From Phalacrocorax aristotelis (Eukaryota > Chordata > Aves > Suliformes > Phalacrocoracidae): a DNA stretch of 64,000 nt. The notes beneath the pieces are model-generated. The model made no database searches, was not told where the DNA came from, and saw only the letters and a list, made by a program, of their open reading frames with translations. Shown one piece after another: positions 47,836 to 60,600 of the stretch (positions within the stretch are counted from its first letter, which is position 1; every line of letters begins with the position of its first letter). The DNA lies in NCBI RefSeq assembly GCF_949628215.1, contig NC_134276.1:105686756-105750755 (forward strand). Direction: 5' to 3'. The position numbers and the translations under genes are program-made.

Positions 47836-50800
47836 TTTTGTTTCTTATACTGGTACTATAAAGTTGTGGGGGATTTTTTTATGTTTCCTGCTAGCCTTAA
47901 CACCCGATAGTTTCTCCTTTTCCACGCGCAGAGTGTTCTTTGTTATTGTAATGCCATCTCTGAGCTGTTGATGTGAAGTGTTTCACCTTTCACTACTAGC
48001 CTGTCAGACCTCTTTGAATCCAGGCCAAGGCGACATCTCTGACAAAAATCAGCACTTGCCTGGTTGGGTCACAAACTGCGTTGTTTTGGTGAACTGGAAG
48101 GATGAGCCAGGTTGGTGGGAGAGGGGTTAGGTGCCTGCAATGGGCAGTTCTTGTGCTGTGGTCGGGGAGGGAGGGTTGCGGTATCAATCTGTGTTGGCAC
48201 CACGCACAGAGCTGGTGGCTCGCGATGGCTGACAGGCTTCATGAAGTCCTTGTTCTGATTACAGGGGGCTTTTGTTTGGGCAGAGGATCTGACGCCTTTC
48301 TGAAGGTGTTTGCAAGAAAATCCTGTAAACAGCTGAGCTTGGGTAGAAAATGTAATCTTTGATAAACAGCAGGGTAAAAGTAAATCAAGGCATTTTACTT
48401 CGAAATCACAGTCTAAACTATTTCTGAAAACATATTTAAAGGAGACTTAGGATTTGTCAAGCAGCTTTAGATTAATTTATAGCTACGATACAAATTCTAA
48501 ACTACTGAGGTATTGTTTAAATCTAACAAAACCTGTGTGGGCAGGGGGCAAAAATTCTGAAGGTCAAGACCCAGGCTTTGAAAACTGAGGCTGATGTTGC
48601 TTGGCTGATCTGAACCATCCCCTTTCATTTGAGTGGGGCTGCCCATGCTTGAATATAAATGCGTGCATAAATTGGTGATATGTTTTAAGGAAATTGTGTC
48701 TCTTAACTGGTAAGAGGAAGAAAGCTTTAATTAATCTGTCACTTAAAAGAAAACTTCTGAGTAACAAAAGGCTTTTATGTACTCCTTTATAAGCAGAAAG
48801 ACAAAATGCGACTTAGAGTGCTGTTGACTTGTGAGACTCAACAGTAGCAAGTGGGAGGCTGAATTTTCTGTTTTTGCTGTAAAACCAGTGTTTGATACCA
48901 AGGCTGGTAATAAGTGGCCTCCTCATTTTAAAGAGGAATGTTGAGGCCTGGAGCCCATATGGAAAATGGAACATGGGAAGGACTAGCGTTGGGTGAAGCC
49001 ATGGGCACCTATGTTGTGCTCTGCAGGGCTTCCCCCTGCCCCAGGCTCCTCCTCTGCCCAGGCCTCCTGCCCCCTCACCACCCCACAACTGAGCAGCGGG
49101 GCTTTGCTGTGCGGCGAGTTTGGGTAAACTTGGCATGGATTTGAGATTACATTATTGTGTGCTAGGTATGGTTTTGGGGAGCTGAGCCCATCTTCTCCGA
49201 GAGGGCTCAGGGAAGAGAGGGTTAGGACAGCAATTAGTTGCTCTGATGGTAGAGGTAATTGAAAAAAATTTAAAGTTTTTTTAATTCCAACTCCAGAGAT
49301 AAAGCCAGATGAGAAAAACAATCTGTAATTTATCAGAAGAAAGCTTGAACGGCACCTTAATTGCCTCCACAAAGAGAAAATACCAGGCAAGGAAAGGCAT
49401 GCCAAGTACTGCTGTCTGGAAGGCATTCAGACAGGGAACTGGGGACATGTTTGTGTGACAGTACTGTCTCAGGGCAAACTGAGAAAAGAAACATATTTTT
49501 TGCCTCCTGATGTGAAGACTGTGCAACTAATTTTCCAAAGAAGTAAATACAAGATGTTGGACTCCATCGTGGTAAACAGGAGAAACATGAAAGCCTGTGA
49601 TGTACAGGAGGTCAGGTCAGATGTTTTCTGTTCAAATTGTGGGATTTAAATTCTGTACCCACCCCCACCCTGGGGAACTCCCAGTGCCTTTAAACACACC
49701 CTGAGGGGAATACCGCCGTGTCTGGTCATGCAAAGTTTTGTAGACAATAACACTGTTTGCATATACAGCATAAGTTATTTGCTTCTGATTTTAAGAGGTG
49801 AGTTTTGCTGTTATCAAAACATAATTAATTATTTTTTTAAACCTGTTGTGAGGTAGCATTGTCTGTGACAAACTGTTTAGTATGGTTTGGGATTTCACAG
49901 ATAAAATTGTGTATTAATATTTGCAGAACTACGCAAGGAAACATTTGCAAAGTGTCTGCTCTTACTGTTAAATTGCGATAAAAAATGAGTGAAAAGTTTT
50001 CTGAACCCTTTAAAAGGTTTAGTTTATTAACAGTCCTGGTGAAATAAAAGACCCTGGAGCTGGACACTGGCAGGCTGGGTTGCTTGGGTCTGTTTCCCGT
50101 GCTGCTGAGTAGTGCTGAACAAGTTTGGATTGCATCTGCTTGCAGTTGCCTATGCTCCGTGCATTCAACCCAGCTCCATGGCTCTCCAAACCAGAAATTT
50201 TAAAGAAAGAAAGAAACAGTTTTTAAGGAGTTGTCTGGAGTTGTAAATGGCCTTAACAGATAAGGAGTACTTATGTGTTTTCAAGTGTTCTCATTTTTTA
50301 AATGACTGAGCCTGCAAAAGAAAAATCCTTGGGAGGGTGATCACTAAATAATGTATCTTAGGAGCGATAGCTCCCCAGTGTTTCTGTAACAGCTGAGGCT
50401 GATGTAAAAGGCCATATGAGCTGTTGGGGAATGCTGCGTTTAAGCTGGAGTGCAGACGTTTTTTATGCCCATTACTTATTGCTTTTTAATTACAGGGAAT
50501 AATTTGGGTAAGGAAAATATTTAAAATTTGAGGAATTGGGCTCATCAGAACTCGCCAAGTTAAATTTCAGTATGGTATCCATGCCTTAGCTGCCAGCAGC
50601 TCTCCCTGGAATTAGGCTCTGGCAAGGTATGAGCTTGTCCAGAGAGGTGAAAGAAAACTGTAGTAATTGTGGGTCTCTTTGCTTATCTCACTGTTCCAAG
50701 AGAGTATAATTTGTCTTGTTTGATCTTGTCTGAAGTCTTACGATCTGCTTTGAATTCCTACCTTTATATTGCCCTTTGCAAAAGCATGGATGGGGAGACC

Positions 50801-51127
50801 TCTTGGGTTCTCCCTCCCTTTGCTGAGCACTGCGGTTCTAGTGTTTTTCTGCGGCAGCTCTCCTGACGCTGGGCCAGCCGATGGATTATTGTCAGGGGCT
50901 GTCCCTCCAGGGCTTGAGGAGCTTTTGGGTGTCTTCCACACAAAGGAAAATTCCTGTTGTTTACCGTGCAGTCAATAAACCCTTTTGTAATTCTTGTTAG
51001 GTTTGTCTTCCAGTAAGCGGTGTCTCCGTCAAGTCTTTTTTTTTTTTTGGTGTTCAGCTGCTTTTGTCTTGCTTCTACAGTTTCAATTCTTGTTGCAGGA
51101 GAAACAATGCAGTATAGCATTCACCTC

Positions 51128-51144
51128 AAAAAAAAAAAAAAAAA
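51128..51144 (+). repeat. A17 homopolymer
   Basis: Seventeen A bases, followed by further A-rich DNA to about 51,160. I see no associated retroelement or target duplication. Confidence 0.9.
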
Positions 51145-52423
51145 TCAACAAAAAAAGAAGGAAAAACCATCCCAAAAAACACCTCCCACCCCCCAGTTCT
51201 CCCTCTAGCTGTCTTACTTTGAGAAGCGTACGGTATCGCTGGCTTTCTAATTCAAAGCCTGCTTTTAATCATGCCAGCATTCAAATTGCTGGTCTGCCTG
51301 AAGGTGATCTGCAAGGGAAGAAAAGCAAGACAACCTTTTATGCTGCTCTGTGGTGTATGTTGTAAAAACCAGACTGAATGGTTTTCCCGAGTTGATGGGA
51401 AGAGGCAATAAACAACTTATTGAATGTTTTTTGGAGACTAGTGAAACTCTCACAACAATCCAGTGGAAGAGTAGGGAGAAAGCCTTACAATTACTAATTA
51501 ATCTCTGCGTGGTTTAGCACTTCCAAATTAAAATGCCCATAGATCTTGGGTAACGCGTACCTTGAAGATTCAACTGCCTACTGCTTTGTTTGAATTAACA
51601 GTATGTGTTGTAGGATACCAAGTCTTCTTGCTAAACCAGGTGGTATAGAGATCCGGAACTGATGGGGGTTTTTTTGAGTCAAAATGTTCAGAAAAGAAAA
51701 GAGGATAATTTTTAGCCAACTGTTCCCATGACTTCAATTACATGTCATAAAAAAGCACATAAAAATTCCTTTGGGAAGTGCCTCTGTGTTTTAAGTCTTA
51801 TGTAGTCAAATCACTTATGCCATCTAAATTGGTATGGTGTCAAGATCATTGAAGGTTTTAAACTGTGTGTGCCACGTCCTCCTTGTTGTTCTGCTTGTGC
51901 TCTGAAAGGAGAAAACTTATCTGGGGCGAGAACAGCACGCAGGCTGTGGGTAGCCTGCCTGCCCTGTTGGGATGTGGCTCTTTAAGTTCCTGAGAGATGC
52001 TTTGCTATGTATGATTTTTACCTTTTCCTTTAGCAAACTAGGGAGGGCACAGCTTTCTGAAGAACTTCCTTTAAAATGTTTATTGTTTCTAGAAATGTTA
52101 CTTCAGAGACTTTCTTTAAATTGGGGGCCGGGAAGGGGTGGGCATCACTACTTGCAAGCTTGGTGTTCTGGCTACACCCTTACGTCTTTCAGAGAGGGTT
52201 GATCTCTCTAGTCAGTTAAAGCTGAGTATCAAGAACTGAAGGTATACAGAGCATAGAAGAGAAATAGGGGTTGAGCACCTACAGAGTTAAACTGAAACCT
52301 TGTATGTCTTTTTAAACATATTTGTACAAATCTGTTCTAGTGCTTTGTTTTAGTCTACTTAGAAACTTCCTCTGCTCTGTCTTTTCCTCTCAGACCTGAA
52401 ATGATACTTTAAAAGCTTCTTAA

Positions 52424-52451
52424 ACCAAACCATGATTTTTTATGGTTTGGT
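52424..52451. repeat. 10-bp inverted repeat
   Basis: ACCAAACCAT (52,424-52,433) and ATGGTTTGGT (52,442-52,451) are exact reverse complements with an 8-base T-rich loop. Confidence 0.9.
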
Positions 52452-55400
52452 GGGGTTCTTTTTATGTGGTTGGTTTGTTTGTTTACATCGTGTGGGTTTG
52501 TGGTTTTTTTTTGTTTTGTTGTTAACGTAATCCTTCATAGCTCTCTCTGATGTACTTTAAAAAAATTCTTGAAACTTCCCAGGCTGATTCTCCTGTCTTT
52601 GTCAGATCACGTGTATTGTATTAAAAAGTGTTTCTGATGCCCAGAATTGTAACTTTTATTGGTCCTTTTCTTTTCAGTCTTAGCCAGGCTTACATACAGT
52701 ATGTGGTGTTAGTTATGTGCAATGCCTAGATTTGGTATAAGCTTGCAAGGTAGATTCCCCTGTAAGTAGCAATAATGGACAAGTGGCTTGTAAACCAACA
52801 GCTGACAATTTAATTGCATAGGTTTCGATATACCTTTAAAAATAAAACAAGAAATGGAATGGATATGATGGCTTTGTTTTCAGAAGTAGCACTCTGGTTA
52901 TGAATTTCTGTTTGCAGCGCTGAGTAAATAATGCGGTTCTACAGCTTGCATTATTTTGATTAGGTGTTCAGAAATGATTGTCGTAATTGCTGGATCATTG
53001 GCACTTGCAATAGGGAGCTGGGAGTTTTTGAGAAATTGGTCGCTTACAGCATACTGCAGGAGTGTTGGAAAAATGAAATTTTGTTTAGACATAGCTAAAA
53101 ATGCAACATAAACGAAGGAGAGCTTGTCATTTGAAATAAGAGTGTTTCATCTCAGTGAGGCTCTACTGTCTCCTCAATCTTCAGTGAATTCTTAATTTTG
53201 TAGTTGGTTTCCACGCTAATGCAAAGGATGTTATGACTTGTGTGAGGAAAGAGGCTGGTTTAATTTAGTAGACATGGGTATAGTACTGTTTGTTGTATAC
53301 ACGGGTTTATTAAATAGTTCAAGAGAAAGAGGGTGTTAGGGAAGATACCATTTTTAATAAAAAAATGTATGCTATTATGCAATGGTGGTTGTTACTGTTT
53401 GTTTTGATTTCCACCCCCCCCCTCCTTCCAGGTGGGTTGTTAGATCCCTGTACGTAAGTCCTTAACAGCTTCCCCCCACTGACATGTTTAGTACCTGGAG
53501 TTATCTGCAGAACTAATTCTAAGTTAGAGAATGGGTTTGGTTGCCTGAAACTGTTTAAAATACGTAGCCCAGTTGTACTTGAAGGTACATGTACAACAAA
53601 TACTTTGCTAATGTTGGGTTAGCAGACACACCCATGTTTCATAGTGGATTCCTCTCTCTTCCCAGTTCTTGACAATGGGAGGAGATGGGAAAGATGCATG
53701 AAAATTACATGCTTTGCTTGCAATAATTATCACTAGGAAAGGTGATGCTCACTATGTGCCTGCTTTGGCTTTGATGCTGGAAACTCTTACTAACTTGTGT
53801 TTGGTCTGCTTGGTGTGTCCTCCGCAGTGCCACTGCTATGCCTGCCACCTCCGCTTCTTGGTCTCTGCCTCCCTTCTTCGGTCCTCATCCTTGAACCTGT
53901 GGTGCAGGCCGCAGGTTTCTGCTACGTGCCACAACTGTCTTCCAGGAGTGCCTCTCTTGAGCCCTCTGCAGGGATGGCGTTTCTGCCATCCTGCTTTAAT
54001 TTTTGGTTTGTGGTAGTGTGTGGGTGTACTTGACTTGGATTGTTGTCTTCCCTTCTCCGTGTGCGAGCACATACAGTTCCCACACAGATAATTTTTATGA
54101 GGTGTCAGAAGGAAACAATTTTCCCTCAGTGAAGCTTAGCTCTTAGGATGATGTTCTTCTGAAGTGGGGGTGAGTGCGTGTCTACTGATTCCCTTCTGGG
54201 GAAGTGATGTTGAACCAAAGAGTAGGCTCTACAGTTCCCCTACTAGCCACATCTTTTTGTCAGCTTTGCGCCCCTACCTTTAGGAGGTGAGGCCCTCCCG
54301 GTAGCTGTGAATCATTATTTTGGCTTTGAGAGAGATGCTCCCCCCACCCCCAACAAACACCAGTTCTGAATGAGTTTATACTACAAGGCAGTGGTTGTCG
54401 TTTTGCCAGCAGGTCTGAAAGGTCTGTGGACCAGCTTCCAGAAGCCTAGCTCTTTTGGACTAGGGTGTGCATTTCGTGCATGTATTTTTAGAGCCTCTTG
54501 GGAGGTGGAAGCAATTGTGCTGAGCCTTGTCTGGCTACAGGGCACCTGCTGCTATCAGCTGATAAACCCCATTGAGATGGTGTGTTAAGCCTTGAAGAGG
54601 AAAACATTACAGTGAGTCTAGAGGACGGAGTAGGTTTGTGTTGTGGTATGGTGTGGGCTGGTGCGCACTTGAGTTTCAGGAAACTCAGTGAGTCTGATTT
54701 TGGTGTTCCCTTTTGATTAAAATTGGCTTTTTGCTGTGCCGATGGTAGCATTTATGTTCACATCACAAGTGTGTGCAAGGAGAAGGTGCTGACGGGCTGA
54801 CTCGCTAGGCTCAGCGCTGTGCTGCAGGGTGACCTTGGGGCGTGTGGGCTGGCTTCTTCCATGGTGGAACACAGGCAGAAGATGTTCTCCAGGAACATGC
54901 CTGAAATGTGCTGGCCCCTCACGGACACCCACGCCACATAACTGGACTAGGTGTGATTGGAAGTGAAATGCGCTGAGGACTGGTGAAAACACAGCTGTTC
55001 TGCTCTGCAGGTTCTCTCTGCATCTAATCTAATGTAACCGCAGAGGCGGCGGGAAGGACAGTGTCTTCCAGGCGTGACAACTTGTAGGGGTGCTCAGTTT
55101 GTCTATGGTAGTGTAGTCACTGAACTCCCAGCGTCACCTGGCTAATAAAGGCACTTGGGACAGCCACACCCATGGCCAGAAGCTGTGGTTACACACCACT
55201 GTCCTTCTGTTAAGGCTCCAAATGAAGGGGATGGGGGATATGGTCTTAAATAGTGTTTGCAATGAGAGAAGTTCAGCTTGAAGATAGTGGTTTTTTGCAC
55301 CTCTCCTCTTTTTCTAGGGGCAAAAAGTGGTATGTGGCCATTTGGGAAAGACTGATTAAAGCAATCCGTATCTCTTGCAAAGCACTTAGTGACTTCTTCA

Positions 55401-56685
55401 TGTAATCTACAGCACATTCCTCCAAGGGCACAGTCACATCCGTTGTTGCAAATGGATCAGTGCTGAGGAAATGTGCTGAGCGGGCATCTGGCTGGGACCC
55501 AGGATCCCCAAGTATCCATTCCTAACCTCAAGGGGTTTGTGGTTGTGTTCATCATTTAAAGGAGCAGTGCAAGAGCAAGAAACAGTTTCCTGCCTCTTTG
55601 GGGCTAGCTGCTTTTTTCTCTTTTCACTGTGAAGTGTATGTTTTAAGAATATTTTGATGTGGTTTGTATGTTATGTTTGGATGTAGGCTGAAGCTGGCAA
55701 AGCTCGATGCCTAACCTGTACATGAGCATATGTGTTTTTTGTTTTCTAAGTGCTGACTATTTGGAATCTCCAATGAAATATGAAATTCAGAGAAATTACC
55801 ACTCACTTAAAATAGAGTGGCTAGCTTCAAGTTTACTTTTTATTTCTAATCCTTGCCAAGTCATCTCCTGTATTGTTATCTATTTGGTGGAGATGTTAAT
55901 AGCTGCATAGGTGTGAAAATAAGAAGACCCTTGCTAAAAGTGGTAATGACCATAGGGTGGATATATAAAGCCTATTTTAGGTGAAATCCAAACAGTCTGA
56001 ATGGCACTGTAGGCTGCTGGGGTTGGTTGCAAACAGTGTTTGTTCTTGTGTGTTGATGTGTATGCATAGTAAAGATAACTAATGCTAATTATGGCTAGCT
56101 GTAGAGTGCCTGTCTGAGGAAAGAATCAGATGGACAGGGCTCTTCTGAAGAACAACCTGGTTAGGTTTAGCAGCACAGCACAGATGTTATGTTTAAGTTG
56201 AGGTAGTTCTTAATCATCTTTTATTAAAATCACCCATTTATAATTAATTTATGGTCAGATGCTCAGGTGGCTTGCAGAAAAGTTGACGATAATGCTCTGG
56301 CATAATGTATTTTTCAGAATTTTTAGCAAACTAATTAAAATGCTACTTCTCTATTCTTGTGTTTTTCTTAAACTTACAAATCTGTTAAGAGTGTCCAGCT
56401 GTCATTTAGAAAGGTTTTTTAGATTTGCATACTACATAAAATTAAGCAATATGGTTATCATAGTTTCTGTAATTTCAAAAACTTGATGAGCACCTTGCTC
56501 ATGTCCTTTATGGACATGTTTTGTAGTGTTGCATAAAAATTTTACCATCAAAGGTCTTGAAAGGAGAGGTTTGAACAGGACTGCAGTGTCCTCCTTCAGC
56601 AACTACTGTGGGTATTTCCCAACATGATACTTGGAAGTGCAAAAATGATCAAGGTACTCAGTGCAAGAAGAGTAAACCATGGTCG

Positions 56686-57677
56686 GAGCTAAATCCAGTT
56701 GGTGGCCAGTCATGAGCGGAGTTCCCCAGGGCTCAGTGTTGGGGACAGACTTGTTTAATATCTTTATGGAGGGGATTGAGTGCACTCTCAGGAATTTTGC
56801 AGACGACATCAAGTTGGGCAGGAGTGTTGGTCTGCTCGAGGGTAGGAAGGCTCTGCAGAGGGATCTGGGCAGGCTGGATCGATGAGCAGAGGTCAATTGT
56901 ATGAGGTTTAACAAGGCCAAGTGAGGGGTCCTGCACTTGGGTCACAAAAATCCCACGCAACGCTACAGGCTTGGGGAGGAGTGGCTGGAGAGCTGCCTAG
57001 TGGAGAAGGACCCGGGGAAGCTGGTTGACAGCTGGCTGAACATGAGCCAGCAGTGTGCCCAGGTGGCCAAGAAGGCCAATGGCATCCTGGCTTGTATCAG
57101 GAATAGTGTGGCCAGCAGGAGCAGGGAGGTGATCGTGCCCTTGTACTCGGCACTGGTGAGGCCATACCTCAAGTACCGTGTTCAGTTTTGGGCCCCTCAC
57201 TACCAGGAGGACATTGAGGGTGCTGGAGCCTGTCCAGAGAAGGGCAACGAAGCCAGTGAAGGGTCTGGAGAGCAAGTCTTATGAGTAGAGGTTGAGGGAG
57301 CTGGGGTTGTTTAGTCTGGAGAAGAGGAGGCTGAGGGGAGACCTTATGGCTCTCTACACCTACCTGAAATGAGGTGGTAGCGAGGTGGGTGTTGGTCTCT
57401 TCTCCCAAGTCACTAGTGATAGAACGAGGGGAAACGGCTTCAAGCTGCGTCAGGGGAGGTTTAGATTGGATATTAGGACATACCTCTTCACTGAAAGAGT
57501 GGTCAGACATTAGAACAGGCTGCCCAGAGAGGTGGTAGAATTGCCATCCCTGGAGGTATTTAAAAGATGTGTAGATGTGGTACTTCAGGGCATGGATTAG
57601 GAGACATGGTGGTGTGGGGTTGATGGTTGGACTTGATGGTCCTAGAGGTCTTTTCCAACCTTAATGATTCTATTCTT
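56686..57677 (+). mobile_element. CR1 LINE fragment, sense to APP
   Basis: About 1 kb, in the APP direction. It starts in reverse transcriptase motif B ([11 protein letters not shown]) and includes FNIF and motif C as NFADDIKL (56,679-56,885). A stop codon follows at about 56,883. It continues with [14 protein letters not shown] and [19 protein letters not shown] (56,937-57,284), then frame breaks, the AGAACAGGCTGCCCAGAGAGG block and the end TTCCAACCTTAATGATTC. The 5' end is truncated and motif A is missing, so it is inactive. Confidence 0.94.
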
Positions 57678-60600
57678 TGGTTAGTTATTGTCATCTAGGT
57701 GATAGTCCCAGTTTCATGTTTCCCTGGTAAATATGATAATTTTTTCTTGATCACCTAGACAGCTTCACTTTTTAGTCTGCCAGGAATAAGGTATAAATAT
57801 GCATTATGTGGGATCTGTTCTCTCGATACAGAATATTTCCCTGCTAATTATGTATCAGGTGTACCAGTGGTAGATACTTAAAACAGTGAAGTTAAACAAG
57901 TGCCAATCGCAAATCTGGTCCTGCAGATGGAATAAATGACCAAGCAGAATTGAAGATTGTACTGCGCTGTGTTGCATATCTTGAAGTTGAATGTGCTGTG
58001 AAATGTGTACAGCATGCACCTGTCTCTAGGCTCTGTAGCACCTATTTCCAGCCTGTCTTCCTCAGTCATTCTTATTGTTAATAGAGATGTTCTGTCTTGC
58101 CTATAATTGCAAATAAATTGGGCTGACAGAGGTGCCACTAGCGTGGGCTCTGCTGCATGTCAGGGCCTTAGAAATGAGAAAAGATTGGAGCTGTAAGACT
58201 ATGAAGAAGAACAGCTGGATATGGCAGCTCGCATCTGAGTGGCAGGCTTTTCTTTTGCAGAAAGCAAGCAATGTTTTCAGAGGTGTAATAAACCTTAATG
58301 GATGCAGTAATATTCTCATCAAAGCCTTACTCTGCTCATGGTTTCAGGTATTTGCTGGAACTGCGATTGCAGCGGAGGGGAAATGGGTGGAGGTAGCTAA
58401 CATTTGCTTCTTGTCGAGTTGCTGTTCTTGAATGAGGATGAGATGTCAAATGTGCTGTCCATCTTGGAGGGAAATGTCTTACTTAATGCTTTAACACTGA
58501 AAGCTTGGCTACCGGCTTTGCTCAGAAGTTGGCTCTCTAGAGGGTGATCTTTGGTCTGTGTGAATTTGTGGGAGCAGAAATTTTGCAAATGAAGTTCATG
58601 AAGTTGCTGTTATGAACAGCATGAAGTTTTTAAGGTTTGATATTGATAGGCACTGATACATTGTTGCAGGGATGAAGAGACTGAGGCAAGGGCTTTATGC
58701 AGTTGTCACGATCAGTTTATATGTAAGCTTGTACCACTGTCCAACTTCCCCAATTAGGTTTGCATAGGCTAGCGAAACGTAGGCTGAGGTTGGTTGTGAT
58801 TAAGGATACAGAAAAAACAGATCTGAAATTTGATGACATAGAGGAAATGTTTGACTTAATAGCTGGACTCCTAAATGTAAATATGCTGGAATCTTGGCAC
58901 TCTGTCTGACGTGAAAACACTTCCTATTTATATTTCATTTTAGGCTTTAATGCTGTGTCACACGAAACTCTTTGCTTGCAACTTCAGCGCTTGTAATTTA
59001 TTGAGGGTATTGCTCCATATTTTATAATGACATCAAGTGAGGCAAATGACATCAGTCATGCGCTCTGATGGATACAGGCCTGGTGGCAGAGCAGGGTGTG
59101 TGGGTCTGAGGCGGTCCCAGTCTGTCCGGTGTGCACATGTTGCTTTGGAGCGCAACTCACTGCTGCTCAAGGAGTGAAGAGATTCATATGCAGGACATCC
59201 ACAATAGTAGAGATGGCATGTAGCTAGTTTTGGGGGTGTGGGATAAACAACCATGTCAGCTTTGAAGGCAAGGGTGGGTCTTGCCAGTGTGGGAGTCATC
59301 CTTCTTGTCTGCACTTCTACTGTGCCGAGTTCATCCTGAAATGGGAGAAAACTGCCCTGAAAATAAACATAGCAGTGTTGCATGTAAGGTTATGAGCTGT
59401 GCTCTTAAGCTTGGGAGTTTTGGGGTCCTGTGGGATGCAGTAATTGTGCAAGAAGTACTCAAAGTGGTTCAAGTCTTGAGGTTTTAACTACCCAACACTT
59501 GTACGGCAGGCACTACTAGTAGTTTTTATTCCTCTGCCATAAGTGAAGCTAAAGTGAGTGTAAATGAGGAGTATTAGTGCTCAAAATGATTCTGTTCGTA
59601 GAGGTGTATTGTGTTTTTGTATGTCTGCCTGGCATTTATGGATCATCCTTCTCAGAAGAACTTCTATTATTGCTGCTGTACCTTTACCTTTTCTGTTGAG
59701 TTGTGATAAAAATAAAATGTTGGAATCATGTTTATAGTCAGGAGTAGTAATAAAAAGAACGGCCAAAATCAGGCTTTTTTTTCTGTCAATGCCGTAGCTA
59801 TAAAAAAAGCCCCAAAGTAGTTGTTTCCAGTTGTCATTTTTAGGGCAATAGTCAGTGTTACATCTGGACAAAAGGGCTAAGAGGTTTCTTGTTTACTGTG
59901 AATTTCCATGTGTGCCTGCTAATAGTTCCCACAGAAATGCCCAATAATGTTACCATTATACGTTCCCCTGTACTGGGGGAAGAAAAACTGGAAAATGTTT
60001 GGGTGAGAAGTGAGCCCTAAGTAAATGTGAGAGACTGGGTGGCTTTTGTCTCTGTTTCCTTGCTGTAAGAGGATCATTTTTTATATGCGCTTAGAGTTTA
60101 CACCAGTGTGTTAAGGGATGATGCTGCAGCCAGGTCGCTGCACCACTGTCCTGAAGCCTGTCCTTAGATTAATTAGGTGGATTTCATTGATTTCCCACAC
60201 ATTCCCATTTCCATAGCAATATAAGTTTAGAGTGTGTGTGCTAATCAGTGCTGTGTAAAACATTCCAATTTTTTGAAAACCTTTTGTGTTTGCTGAAACA
60301 CTTAGAAACCTCAGGTGGCAGCGCACAGGATTACTGCCAAAAAAACATTTCTGGTACAAATGGAAACTGCAGGATGGGGAAGCTTCATTACGGTGGCTGC
60401 TTGGAGATGGACCCAGGCTCCTTTTCATTCGGTTGTGGGGTGGCCAGGTAAGCCCGAGATTGATGCCGGGGTGCCACCTGTGCAGTTAGCAGCTGACGCG
60501 GCCTGCAGCTTGCACAGCGCCATGCTTGCAGTGCGGCAACCCCAGGGTGGCCAGATCCTGGGGGGCCACGCAGGGTGGTATGGTGCTATGAAGGGGTGCA

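Larger units (their letters stand above)
47836..56685. other. Intron 1 sequence without recognised genes
   Basis: Nearly 9 kb of unique DNA. Local features are an A17 run (51,128-51,144), a T/G-rich stretch (about 52,440-52,525) and a 10-bp hairpin (52,424-52,451). Open frames up to 147 codons (48,983-49,426, minus) show no recognisable domain. Confidence 0.5.

Noticed and set aside
48983-49426. Minus-strand 147-codon frame within intron 1
   Set aside because: No recognisable domain, start context or splice signals. It overlaps other frames and is likely chance.
56679-57284. Reverse-transcriptase-like frames as an active element or domesticated gene
   Set aside because: The element is 5'-truncated, lacks motif A and has a stop and frame breaks, so it is an inactive CR1 fragment.
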